The notes under the pieces: model-generated
The model's input: the letters and a program-made list of their open reading frames with translations, nothing else
The model's database searches: none
Told to the model about the DNA's origin: nothing
Assembly (NCBI GenBank): GCA_964569795.1
Contig: CAZMVB010000056.1
Coordinates: 1 to 13,619, forward strand
DNA from: JAHJDS01 sp964569795
Lineage (GTDB): Bacteria > Desulfobacterota > Desulfarculia > Desulfarculales > JAHJDS01
DNA: 13,619 nt
Reading direction: 5' to 3'
Program-made: the position numbers and the translations under genes
Part shown: positions 5,827 to 12,788 of the stretch, in pieces
Layout: the number at the start of each line of letters is the position of its first letter
Numbering within the stretch: position 1 is the stretch's first letter

Positions 5827-6569
5827 TCGATGACGAGCAGCCCCCCGGCGAGCGGAAGTACATCGGGTACGTCAAGCGGACCCAGGACAAGAACGGCCGG
5901 GTCAAGGTCTTCATCCCGGGGATCCACGCCGAGAATACCCCGGTCGGCTCCCTGCCCGACGCCTGGCCGTCCATCCCCGGGGTCGGGCCCGGGTACGGGA
6001 TGTTCGCCCCGGTCCAGGATGGCGCCCAGGTCTGGGTGGACTTCAACCCCGAGACCGGCCGGTGCATCTATCAGCCCGGCCCGGCCGCGGCCGGCGAGAT
6101 CCCACCGGAGTTTCAGGACCACCAGGCCTTCGGGTTCAAGACCCCGAGTGGGCATGTCCTGGCCCTGGTGGACCGGGGCGGCGAAGAGGCGATCTACCTC
6201 AAGACCGCCCAGGGCCACAAGGTCAACCTGAGCGACGTCGGCCGGAAGGTCGAGGTAGAGACCAGCGGCGGCCACCAGGCCACCCTGGATGACGGCGGGG
6301 CCAAGATCACCCTGAAGCACGCTGGCGGTGCCAAGACCGAGATGGAGGCCGCGAAGATCACCCACACTGCTCCCCTTCATCAGTTCATCGGCAATGTCCA
6401 GATCCAGGGCTCGATAACGACCACCGGTGGAGGCACGGCCACCATCGACGGGACCATCACCGGCAACGCCGCCTTGCAGATCCAGGGTGACATCCAGACC
6501 GCCTCGAAGGTCATCGATCAGAAGGGCGATCTGACCAACCACACCAACCAGGGCCTGGCCCGGGATTAA
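5823..6569 (+). CDS. Baseplate spike protein, gpV family
   Basis: A 248-residue protein starting with GTG at 5823, overlapping the hub stop by four bases. Residues about 12-75 form the gp5/gpV OB-fold: YIGYVKRTQDKNGRVKVFIP, later PGYGMFAPVQDGAQVWVDF, a textbook match. Residues about 110-235 are short beta repeats rich in Gly, Thr and Lys (GHKVNLSDVGRKVEVETSGG, DDGGAKITLKHAGG, IQGSITTTGGGTATIDG), expected to form the triangular beta-helix needle that pierces the outer membrane. The tip normally carries an HxH iron site in P2-type spikes. Here the end reads LTNHTNQGLARD, with His240 but Asn at 242. There is no lysozyme domain. The AT-leaning stop TAA is followed after three bases by the gp25-like gene. 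Confidence 0.92.
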   Translation: MIDDEQPPGERKYIGYVKRTQDKNGRVKVFIPGIHAENTPVGSLPDAWPSIPGVGPGYGMFAPVQDGAQVWVDFNPETGRCIYQPGPAAAGEIPPEFQDHQAFGFKTPSGHVLALVDRGGEEAIYLKTAQGHKVNLSDVGRKVEVETSGGHQATLDDGGAKITLKHAGGAKTEMEAAKITHTAPLHQFIGNVQIQGSITTTGGGTATIDGTITGNAALQIQGDIQTASKVIDQKGDLTNHTNQGLARD

Positions 6570-6572
6570 GCC

Positions 6573-6983
6573 ATGCAGCGAGAGATTCTGACCGGGCCCT
6601 CGATCCTTGATTCGGGGGGCAGGGCGGGCTTTCTGGTTCAGGCCCGGGGCCTGCCCCTCTACCGTCAGGAGATCGAGGCCTACCTGCTCACGCGCAAGAG
6701 ATCCCGCCGGCAGCTGCCCGAGTACGGCTCCCAGGTCCACAACCTGCTGCTCAAGCTGATGCACCTCCGGGCCCTGGTTCCCATGATCCGGCGCTACGTG
6801 GCCGATGACCTGCGGTTCGGGGTGCGCCGTGGGTATCTGCCCTACTTCGAGGTCGGACAGATCGTGGCCACCCCCTTCCTGCAGTCGGGCGCCATCACCG
6901 TCCGGGTGACCTTTGCCGTGCCCGTCCTGGATCAGCGGGACGAGGCCCAGGTCCGGTTTAGACTTTCCCGGGAGGTTCGCTGA
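6573..6983 (+). CDS. gp25/gpW-like baseplate wedge protein
   Basis: A 136-residue protein at the position that gp25-like wedge proteins occupy between spike and baseplate J in almost all contractile tails. The visible pattern is RRQLPEYGSQVHNLLL, similar to the gp25 'P.fGs.L...lf' core, followed by a helix with RALVPMIRRYVADDLRFGV and a strand-rich end (AITVRVTFAVPVLDQRDEAQ), as in gp25 (an 'i..ai...eP...' helix, then 'i.l.....'). Gp25 joins the wedge and contacts the sheath at the start of contraction. The gene has no strong Shine-Dalgarno of its own, and its TGA overlaps the next ATG (TGATG), so translation is probably coupled on both sides. The match is weaker than for its neighbours, but context makes the role likely. 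Confidence 0.78.
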   Translation: MQREILTGPSILDSGGRAGFLVQARGLPLYRQEIEAYLLTRKRSRRQLPEYGSQVHNLLLKLMHLRALVPMIRRYVADDLRFGVRRGYLPYFEVGQIVATPFLQSGAITVRVTFAVPVLDQRDEAQVRFRLSREVR

Positions 6984-8467
6984 TGAACGTCATTCCCCGG
7001 GACTATGACGGTATCCGGCAGTGGATCGTGGACCACATCTCGGCCGAGTACCCCGAGGCCTGGAACAACTTCTTCTCGTCAAGCCAGGGCATGGCCATCC
7101 TCGAAACCGTGGCCCACGTGGCGGCCATGGACCACCTCTACGCCGATCACCGGGAGCGGGAGGCTTTCCTGGGGCTGTGCATCGAAATGGCGAACGCCAT
7201 GGAGCACTCCCGGAAGCTCGGCTACCGGCCCCGGTTCGCCTCGAGTGCCTCGGTCGATCTGACCGCCGAGATCGAGACGGCCCAGGCGGAGGACGTCACC
7301 CTCGAGGCCGGGTATCAGATCCGGCTCGAGGAAAACGACGACGGCCAGGACCTGGTCTTCGAGCTGGCCGAGGACCTGGTCATCCCGGCCGGTGAGACCA
7401 CAGCCATGGTGAGCGCGACCGAGGGGGAGACCTTCTCCTTTGACTTTCTGGCCACCGGGCTCCCCTTTCAGCGTTATGAAATATTCGAGACGCCGGTCCT
7501 GGACGGGAGCGCCCGGGTCTATGTCGATGACCGCGAGTGGGAGGTGGTTGACGGTCAGCTCGACATGGCCGGCAAGGACGCCTGCCTGCTGACCATCGAC
7601 GAGAACGACAAGGGCACCCTGGGGTTCGGGGACGGCGTGTTCGGGAACATCCCCGGGGACGGGGACCGGATCACCGGGACCTACCGGGTCGGTGGCGGCC
7701 GCCGGGGCAACGTGGCCGCTGGCGCGATCGACGTCCAGGTGGACGGGACCACAGCCTCGAATCAGAGCGTCACCATCCGCCTCACCAACACCGCGGCCGC
7801 CGGCGGGGGCGAGGAACGGGAGACCATCGAGCACATCAAGGCCTGGGCCCCGCGGTTCTTCGCCACCCAGGACTTCGGCAACACGGCCTCCAGCTACCAC
7901 GTCCTGTCCAATCTGTGGAGCGATCCGGATCTCGGCCGGGTGGCCGTGGCCTCGGTCACCCTGGCCCAGAACACCCTCGAGGGCAACCTGGTCCACGTCT
8001 ATCTGTGGGTCCATGACGAGGAAGGGGGCCTGACGGCACCCTCGGCCGCCTTCAAGGAGGCCTTCGAGGAGTGGTGGAACGGGAATGGAGACGAGTCCGA
8101 GACCGACCTCCTGAAACGGTTCGGCCGGAAACAGCTCACCGATCATGTCGAGGCCCACGACGGGGTGACCGTGCCGGTCAATCAGACCGTGGTCATCAAG
8201 CTCAAGAAGGGCTACGACCCGGTGGCCACCCCGGCCGCGGTCAAGGCCAAGGCCGAGGCCCTGATCGAAGGCCTGTTCTCCCACGACACGCCGTACAAGG
8301 GTCAGCCCTGGCCGGCGCCGGGCCAGGACTTCAAGGCCTCCTGGACCGTGCAGCTCATCCAGGACATCACCGAGGTCCACAGCGTCACCCTGACCGAGGG
8401 GGACCAGACCATCGAGGACGACGAAGTGGCCGTTCTCGGGACGCTTGACGTCACGGTGAACCCATGA
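6983..8467 (+). CDS. Baseplate J family wedge protein
   Basis: A 494-residue protein of the baseplate-J/gp47/T4 gp6 family, the main wedge component that forms the ring of the baseplate. The N-terminal region (YDGIRQWIVDHISAEYPEAW, then a helix MAILETVAHVAAMDHLYADH, then RKLGYRPRFASSA) fits the T4 gp6-like arm. The core has the family signature FGDGVFGNIPGDGD (GDG at 216-218), then TYRVGGGRRGNVAAG (GGG at 237-239 and GN at 242-243). Downstream, WAPRFFATQDFGNTASSYHV matches the '.aP..l.t..raVt..dy' motif. Near the end, GVTVPVNQTVVIKLKKGYD leads to a domain of the 'v.v.v.......a...i...i...l' type. GGGAGG lies upstream (6970-6975). The stop overlaps the tail protein I start as ATGA. The gene looks intact. 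Confidence 0.94.
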   Translation: MNVIPRDYDGIRQWIVDHISAEYPEAWNNFFSSSQGMAILETVAHVAAMDHLYADHREREAFLGLCIEMANAMEHSRKLGYRPRFASSASVDLTAEIETAQAEDVTLEAGYQIRLEENDDGQDLVFELAEDLVIPAGETTAMVSATEGETFSFDFLATGLPFQRYEIFETPVLDGSARVYVDDREWEVVDGQLDMAGKDACLLTIDENDKGTLGFGDGVFGNIPGDGDRITGTYRVGGGRRGNVAAGAIDVQVDGTTASNQSVTIRLTNTAAAGGGEERETIEHIKAWAPRFFATQDFGNTASSYHVLSNLWSDPDLGRVAVASVTLAQNTLEGNLVHVYLWVHDEEGGLTAPSAAFKEAFEEWWNGNGDESETDLLKRFGRKQLTDHVEAHDGVTVPVNQTVVIKLKKGYDPVATPAAVKAKAEALIEGLFSHDTPYKGQPWPAPGQDFKASWTVQLIQDITEVHSVTLTEGDQTIEDDEVAVLGTLDVTVNP

Positions 8468-9303
8468 CCGATACCGTGTTCGATCGCAACCTGCCCCGGG
8501 TCAACCGGCAGGCGGGGCCCGAGTTCGCCATCCTGGACGAGGTGATCAGCCTCGTCCGCCAGGCGGTCCGGGCCCGGCTCGACGACTACTACGCCCTCTG
8601 GCGGCCGCTCACCTGCCCGGCCGAGAAGCTGGACATCCTGGCCCAGGACATCGGGCTCGAGCGCTCCGACATGGACGGTGACGATCAGTTCTTCCGTCAC
8701 AAGGTACTCCGGTTCGCCGAGATCTGCCGGGCCAAGGGGACCGGCTTCGCCCTGGCCCTGATGCTTCAGGTCTCGGGCATCGAGCTTCGCCGCCTGGTCG
8801 AGATGTGGGAGGTCATCGACGGCACGGATCCCCTCGAGACCCACTTCGTCGAGCAACGACCCGAGGGCACCCCCGGGGTCGATTACGGCCGGTCCTCGAA
8901 GTTCAGCCTCGAGGTGGCCTCGGACTTCGTCTGCTTCACCGAGGATCAGATCGACCGGATTATCGCCCTGGTGGGTCAGGTTAAGCCCCTGCACGCCACC
9001 CTGCTCGAGATCCTGGCCACCCGGGCCTACCAGGTGGCGGCCCGGACCAAGGCCGAGGGCGAGTCCGAGACGGTGGCCCGGATCATCGTCAACCTGGCCC
9101 CCTGGAACATGGACAGCGCCCGGCATCCTGAGGTGGACAACTCCGGCCGGGTGAAGATGTCCTGCTCCCTGACCAGCTCCTACCCGGCCAGCTTCCGCCG
9201 GCCCGGCCTGGACTGCTTTCCGCCCATGGACCTGGGGCAGCCCCACCTGCCCCTGGACGAGACCATGGGCCTGAGATTCACGGGAGGTTACTGCGTTGAG
9301 TGA
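8464..9303 (+). CDS. Phage tail protein I family wedge protein
   Basis: A 279-residue protein directly after baseplate J, where gpI-type proteins always sit. Motifs fit the family: a helix LDILAQDIGLERSD, then FFRHKVLRFAEICRAKGTG, then MLQVSGIELRRLVEMWE, and later DRIIALVGQVKPLHATLLEI. These are the gpI 'LP.LA...gvd....' opening, the '...h...GT..al' helix and the 'vKP.h....' end. GpI and J together build the wedge to which fibres attach. The region after residue 195 (ATRAYQVAARTK onward) is an extension that I do not recognise; it includes a stretch with SCSLTSSYPASFRRPG and ends GGYCVE. The ATG overlaps the J stop (ATGA). The GGGAGG for the next gene is embedded near its end. Confidence 0.87.
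   Translation: MTDTVFDRNLPRVNRQAGPEFAILDEVISLVRQAVRARLDDYYALWRPLTCPAEKLDILAQDIGLERSDMDGDDQFFRHKVLRFAEICRAKGTGFALALMLQVSGIELRRLVEMWEVIDGTDPLETHFVEQRPEGTPGVDYGRSSKFSLEVASDFVCFTEDQIDRIIALVGQVKPLHATLLEILATRAYQVAARTKAEGESETVARIIVNLAPWNMDSARHPEVDNSGRVKMSCSLTSSYPASFRRPGLDCFPPMDLGQPHLPLDETMGLRFTGGYCVE
9282..9287 (+). promoter_or_regulatory. Ribosome binding site that selects a TTG start
   Basis: GGGAGG is eight bases before TTG 9296 and seventeen before the in-frame ATG 9305. The first spacing is normal and the second too long, so the TTG start is preferred. Confidence 0.7.
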
Positions 9304-9727
9304 CATGAGCGATCAGATCACCCGGGCCGAGATCACGGACATGTTCCGGGACAAGCTGGCCCACATGTTTTCCGACCGGAGCGGGACCTACTGGCCGGCC
9401 AAGTTCGCCGTGTGCGACGACGGCCACGAGGCCGACCCCGAGTCGCCCTGCTACTCGAAACCGCTCCCGCCGGACCGGACCATCACCGCCCTGCCGGATC
9501 CGGAGCACATCATCGCCCAGAAGGCTCTTTCGACCGGGGACGTCCAGTTCGTGGGCAACGGCGCCGTGTCCTGCCAGTGCTACCTGACCGCGGCCGACGG
9601 GACCGGGGTCTGCTCCCGGGTCATCATTCTGGACAACGAGGACGATCCCCTGGCCGTGGCCACCTTCCCGGTAGAGGTCCTCAACGCCCAGAAGTCCTTC
9701 AAGCACATCGTCACCTTCCAGTTTTAG
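9296..9727 (+). CDS. Unrecognised protein between tail protein I and the fibre
   Basis: A 143-residue protein that I do not recognise. The start is TTG at 9296 because GGGAGG (9282-9287) fits it; this overlaps the preceding gene by eight bases. A helix-like N-terminus (RAEITDMFRDKLAHMF) is followed by a beta-rich body and a closing strand (KSFKHIVTFQF). Five cysteines (residues 40, 52, 93, 95, 106), including a CQC pair, could bind a metal or be incidental. It has no signal peptide or TM. Because it lies between the wedge protein and the fibre it may be an adaptor that connects the fibre to the baseplate, or a small accessory baseplate subunit; both are inference from position. Its TAG stop forms part of the next gene's TAGGAGG. 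Confidence 0.75.
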   Translation: MSDMSDQITRAEITDMFRDKLAHMFSDRSGTYWPAKFAVCDDGHEADPESPCYSKPLPPDRTITALPDPEHIIAQKALSTGDVQFVGNGAVSCQCYLTAADGTGVCSRVIILDNEDDPLAVATFPVEVLNAQKSFKHIVTFQF

Positions 9728-9736
9728 GAGGTCAAC

Positions 9737-11599
9737 GTGGCCCTCGTGCCTGACATCCGAGAGGGCGAGCACTACATCAGCGCCGCCCTGAACCGAAAGT
9801 TTTTCGGACCCATGCCTCCGGGGGTGTACCTGGGGTACGTACTTTCGCCCGGCAACGGCATGGAGCTGAGCGTCGCCCCGGGCCCGGAAGGGGTCAGCGT
9901 CGCCCTGGTCGATTTTGACGGGTACAGCCTGACCGTCTCGACCAAGGCCACCGAGATCCTGGACCTGGGCGTGTCCGACCAGGAGCGGACCCTACGGATC
10001 GTGATCGAGGCCATGTACGTCCAGGGCAACACGGAGACCACGGCCGAGCTCAAGGCCATCCTGGCCGAAAACGTCCAGGATCATCACGTCGTCCTGGGCA
10101 CGGTGGTCATCCCGGCCAACGCCACCCAGTTGACCGCGGAGATGATCGCCGGCACCGGCCGGGAGATCGCCCCGACCACGGCCACCCACCTGGCCGCGGA
10201 CCCGGCCCATCCTGCGGACAGGATCGAATTCGACAACTCGACGGCCGGCCTGGACGGGGATCCCGACCGGGTGCAGGCCGCCCTCGAGGCGGTCAAGGCC
10301 GCCATCGACGGCGCCTCGGGCGACCTGGCCGATCACCAGGCCGCCGATCCCGCCCATGCGGCCGCCAAGATCAGCTTCGACAATTCGTCCGCCCAGCTGC
10401 CCGGTTCCCCGGACCGGGTCCAGGCGGCCATCGAGGCCCTGGCCGGGAATTCCTCGGCCTACGCCGCGGCCCGGGTCAAGAGCGTCACGGTCGAGGCGAT
10501 CAGTACCACTGAGCTGAAGATCTCGAAGGGCGAGGTTTCCCTGCCCGAGCTCGGCGAGGACCAGGTCACCAACGGAGACTTCGAGACCGGGGACACCACC
10601 GGGTGGACCGGGAACGACGCCACCCTGGCCGCCACCGGCGGGGCGGCCCAGTCTGGCTCTTACGGCCTGGAGGTCACTGCCTCGGCCGACGGTGGGAGCG
10701 CCCAGGCCGTGATAACCGTCGAGCCCGAGAAGTTCTACCGCCTGAGCGCCCATCTGAAATCCTCGGCCTCGGGCCATCAGGTGAGGGTCACCGTCCGGGA
10801 CCAGGATCACGGGATCTTCCTGCATCAGCTCGACTGGGAGTACCTGGCCACCTACACTCAAAGGCAGGCCCTGGTCTTCATTCCCCCGGGATGCACCCAG
10901 GTCCGCCTCGACCTCCAGGTCGAGACCAGCGGCGAAGTGGGCTGGTTCGACAACGTGAGCCTCGAGCCGGTCGAGTTCATCACCTGTTTTCTGCCCGGCG
11001 ACCTGATCCTCACGCCCTCCGGGCTGTCGGCCAGTACCTTCTACTACGTCATGCTCGAAAAGCCGGCCACCGGGAACATCATCACCGCGGGCCAGATCAG
11101 CGTCGTCACCACCGCGCCCACGCCGTCCGGGATCCCGTCCCTTTGGTTCGACGGGGTCCTGCGGGTCATCGGTGTCGCCCGGACCAACGCCTCATCCGAG
11201 TTCCTGACCTACCGCTACTATGGCCAGGGGATGTACCTCTATGATGAGGCTCAGCCCGAACTGAATTACGGCACGGCCACGACCTGGACGGACGTCGATT
11301 TGGCATTCGTGCCCGGATTCACCCGGATCTTCTACGGGCATCTTCTGGCCGAGGTCTACGGCTCGTGCTACCACTACTTCCTCTTTGTGCGGGCCAAGGG
11401 CGCCACGGGCGACGGCCATCTAAGCCATACCACGGCCACCTTCAGGTGGGGCTCCACGGCGGTGGAATTCCAGCAGACCGGCCAGGCCATGCACCAGATC
11501 GGAACCGACGAGAACCAGACGATCCAGTACATTGTGGGCGGTACCGGCGGGAGTGGTTACCGGGGCTACATCTACACCAATGGCTGGCTGTGGCCATAG
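9737..11599 (+). CDS. Tail fibre with two-copy shaft repeat and CBM4/9-like domain
   Basis: A 620-residue protein with GTG start, TAGGAGG at 9725-9731. Residues 1-145 are beta-rich and end with a helix-like linker; they probably attach to the baseplate (NRKFFGPMPPGVYLGYV is a distinctive early motif). Residues 150-238 hold two copies of a repeat with a 49-residue period, each with ADPAH, then FDNS, then PDRVQAA(L/I)EA, a pattern common in phage fibre shafts. Residues 279-410 resemble a CBM4/9-like jelly roll: NGDFETGDTTGWTGND at the start, GSYGLEVTA, VEPEKFYRLSAHLKS, and WFDNVSLEP at the end. This suggests binding to a host surface glycan. Residues about 411-620 are aromatic and Gly/Thr-rich with no recognised domain and end YIYTNGWLWP, and are probably the receptor-binding tip. 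The next gene encodes its likely assembly partner. Confidence 0.85.
   Translation: MALVPDIREGEHYISAALNRKFFGPMPPGVYLGYVLSPGNGMELSVAPGPEGVSVALVDFDGYSLTVSTKATEILDLGVSDQERTLRIVIEAMYVQGNTETTAELKAILAENVQDHHVVLGTVVIPANATQLTAEMIAGTGREIAPTTATHLAADPAHPADRIEFDNSTAGLDGDPDRVQAALEAVKAAIDGASGDLADHQAADPAHAAAKISFDNSSAQLPGSPDRVQAAIEALAGNSSAYAAARVKSVTVEAISTTELKISKGEVSLPELGEDQVTNGDFETGDTTGWTGNDATLAATGGAAQSGSYGLEVTASADGGSAQAVITVEPEKFYRLSAHLKSSASGHQVRVTVRDQDHGIFLHQLDWEYLATYTQRQALVFIPPGCTQVRLDLQVETSGEVGWFDNVSLEPVEFITCFLPGDLILTPSGLSASTFYYVMLEKPATGNIITAGQISVVTTAPTPSGIPSLWFDGVLRVIGVARTNASSEFLTYRYYGQGMYLYDEAQPELNYGTATTWTDVDLAFVPGFTRIFYGHLLAEVYGSCYHYFLFVRAKGATGDGHLSHTTATFRWGSTAVEFQQTGQAMHQIGTDENQTIQYIVGGTGGSGYRGYIYTNGWLWP
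10184..10450 (+). repeat. Two-copy 49-residue repeat in the tail fibre
   Basis: Copy 1 begins at residue 150 (10184) and copy 2 at residue 199 (10331), a period of 147 bases. Shared residues include AADPAH, FDNS and PDRVQAA. The protein copies are diverged, so the duplication is not recent. The unit resembles shaft repeats seen in many phage fibres. Confidence 0.8.
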
Positions 11600-11608
11600 G
11601 AGGCGAAG

Positions 11609-12187
11609 ATGAATCTCGCGATCGTTTATGACCCTACCTCGGGCCAGATCATCCTGACTCGCCGGGTGAGAGAGGACGTCCCTTTTGACGACGTCCCGGA
11701 CCTGATAGGCGCCGCCGATCTGGCGGCCGAGGTCAAGGACGTCCTGTGGCCCGGGTCCGGGACGGACAACGAGACCCAGACCGCCCTGGGCGAAGTGGTT
11801 CGCCTGGCCCGGGACAAGGCGCTGGCCGTGCTGATCCTGCCCGACGGCGACCCGCCGGACCCGGAAAACAAGAAGGTGTCCGGCGGCGCCGTGGTGGACA
11901 AGACCGAGTCCGAGCTGGTGGCCGGCCTCAAGGTGAAACGGGTCGCCTACATCAAGGCCCTGGCGGCCAACCTCTTGAGTCAGACCGACTGGAAGGTCAT
12001 CCGCCACCGGGACCAGCTGGCCGCCGGCGCGGCCACGGACCTGACCGACACCGAGTACCAGGACCTCCTGGCCGCCCGGCAGCAGGTCCGGGACACCTCG
12101 ACCCAGCTCGAGGGCGAGGTCAACGCCAAGCTTAAGGTCAGCACCATCATGGCCGTGGACCTCTCACCCCTCGAGGCCCTGGCGTGA
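11609..12187 (+). CDS. Probable tail fibre assembly protein
   Basis: A 192-residue protein right after the fibre. The C-terminal part has a pattern common to fibre-assembly and DUF4376-like proteins: a helix of ANLLSQTDWKVIRHRDQLAA, then TDLTDTEYQDLLAARQQVRD, corresponding to the '..L..TDW.......' and '..Y...R..lRd' motifs. The N-terminus (MNLAIVYDPTSGQIILTRRV) is a short beta hairpin. Such proteins help fibres trimerise and may remain on the fibre. The ATG has AGGAGG at 11598-11603, which overlaps the fibre TAG. It ends with LSPLEALA and its TGA overlaps the next GTG. It could alternatively be a structural tail accessory protein; assembly is the better guess from motif and place. Confidence 0.7.
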   Translation: MNLAIVYDPTSGQIILTRRVREDVPFDDVPDLIGAADLAAEVKDVLWPGSGTDNETQTALGEVVRLARDKALAVLILPDGDPPDPENKKVSGGAVVDKTESELVAGLKVKRVAYIKALAANLLSQTDWKVIRHRDQLAAGAATDLTDTEYQDLLAARQQVRDTSTQLEGEVNAKLKVSTIMAVDLSPLEALA

Positions 12188-12510
12188 CCGGCCAGGAATA
12201 CTTCGGCTGGACCCTCGGTGCCCTGGTCCTCGCCGGACCTGCCCAGTTCCTCTTCACCCGGTGGTGGCTCAACCGGTCCCGCCGGATCGACCCCGGGGAC
12301 TGTGACCGGAAGCACAGCGCCCTCGATGAGCGCCTGACCAAGGGCGACGGTCAGTTCGAGAGCATCCTCCTCACCCTCGGCCGGATGGACGAACGCGACG
12401 TCACCAAGAGCCTCATCCTGCTCCGGATCTGCGACGCCCTCAACGTCCTGCTCCCCAAGGATCAGCGCATCCCCTGCGATGACCTGATCGACACCCTGCG
12501 TAAATCCTGA
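12184..12510 (+). CDS. Small one-TM protein at the head of the lysis cassette
   Basis: A 108-residue protein with GTG start at 12184, overlapping the preceding stop. Residues about 4-25 are hydrophobic (YFGWTLGALVLAGPAQFLFT), one TM segment, followed by basic residues (RWWLNRSRR) that favour an N-out/C-in topology. The rest is soluble and helical with charged stretches (HSALDERLTKGDGQFESILL, LRICDALNVLLPKDQR). I do not recognise a named family. Its place directly before a two-TM protein and a lytic enzyme suggests a lysis accessory or holin-like role; a fibre-associated membrane protein cannot be excluded. The TGA at 12508-12510 is where the downstream hairpin begins. There is no strong Shine-Dalgarno, so it is probably translated by coupling. 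Confidence 0.72.
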   Translation: MTGQEYFGWTLGALVLAGPAQFLFTRWWLNRSRRIDPGDCDRKHSALDERLTKGDGQFESILLTLGRMDERDVTKSLILLRICDALNVLLPKDQRIPCDDLIDTLRKS

Positions 12511-12559
12511 CAGGCCCTCGGGCCTGTTCCATTCAACCGGGCCTGTGGCCCGAAGGAGG
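12510..12559 (+). promoter_or_regulatory. Two tandem hairpins that share an arm, ending at a strong RBS
   Basis: Hairpin 1: ACAGGCCC (12510-12517) pairs with GGGCCTGT (12520-12527). Hairpin 2: CGGGCC (12538-12543) pairs with GGCCCG (12547-12552). The sequence GGGCCTGT occurs again at 12539-12546 inside hairpin 2, so the first arm could pair with either copy, giving alternative folds. AAGGAGG (12553-12559) starts directly after hairpin 2 and is seven bases before the ATG 12567. No T-tract follows hairpin 2, and hairpin 1 has only TTCC, so it is a weak terminator at best. A role in timing of the lysis genes is inference. Confidence 0.6.
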
Positions 12560-12566
12560 CACAACT

Positions 12567-12785
12567 ATGTGGCTGATCAACCTGCTTTACGGCTTGACCG
12601 GATGGTTCCTGTTCGGCCTGGTCACCATCGGCGCCTGGCGGGTGGCCGACCGGTTCATCCTGCCCGGTCTCAACTTCACCGACGAGATCAAGAAGGGCAA
12701 CCTGGCCGCCGGCATGGTCACCGCGGCCGTGGTCGCCGGCTGGTTCATCGGCGGGGCCCTGCTGCTCGGCCGGGTCCTGGGGTAG
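12567..12785 (+). CDS. Two-TM DUF350-like protein, candidate holin
   Basis: A 72-residue protein with two hydrophobic segments (about residues 3-24 and 47-69) joined by a polar loop (RVADRFILPGLNFTDEIKKGN). The loop and second TM, FTDEIKKGNLAAGMVTAA followed by a glycine-rich segment, resemble the DUF350 unit (an 'EI.kgN.A.a...' loop plus TM). DUF350 proteins are bacterial membrane proteins of unknown function. As a single short unit located between a one-TM protein and a lytic transglycosylase, this one is a good candidate holin (class II type, two TM). It has an excellent AAGGAGG, and the gap to the enzyme gene is three bases. No charged dual-start motif (MxxM) is seen at the start. Confidence 0.75.
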   Translation: MWLINLLYGLTGWFLFGLVTIGAWRVADRFILPGLNFTDEIKKGNLAAGMVTAAVVAGWFIGGALLLGRVLG

Positions 12786-12788
12786 GCC

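Noticed and set aside
9305..9307. ATG as the start of the 143-residue protein
   Set aside because: It is seventeen bases from the GGGAGG site, too far, while TTG at 9296 has a normal eight-base spacing.
12510..12552. Strong rho-independent terminator between the one-TM gene and the two-TM gene
   Set aside because: The stems are good, but neither is followed by a T-tract, so efficient termination is unlikely.
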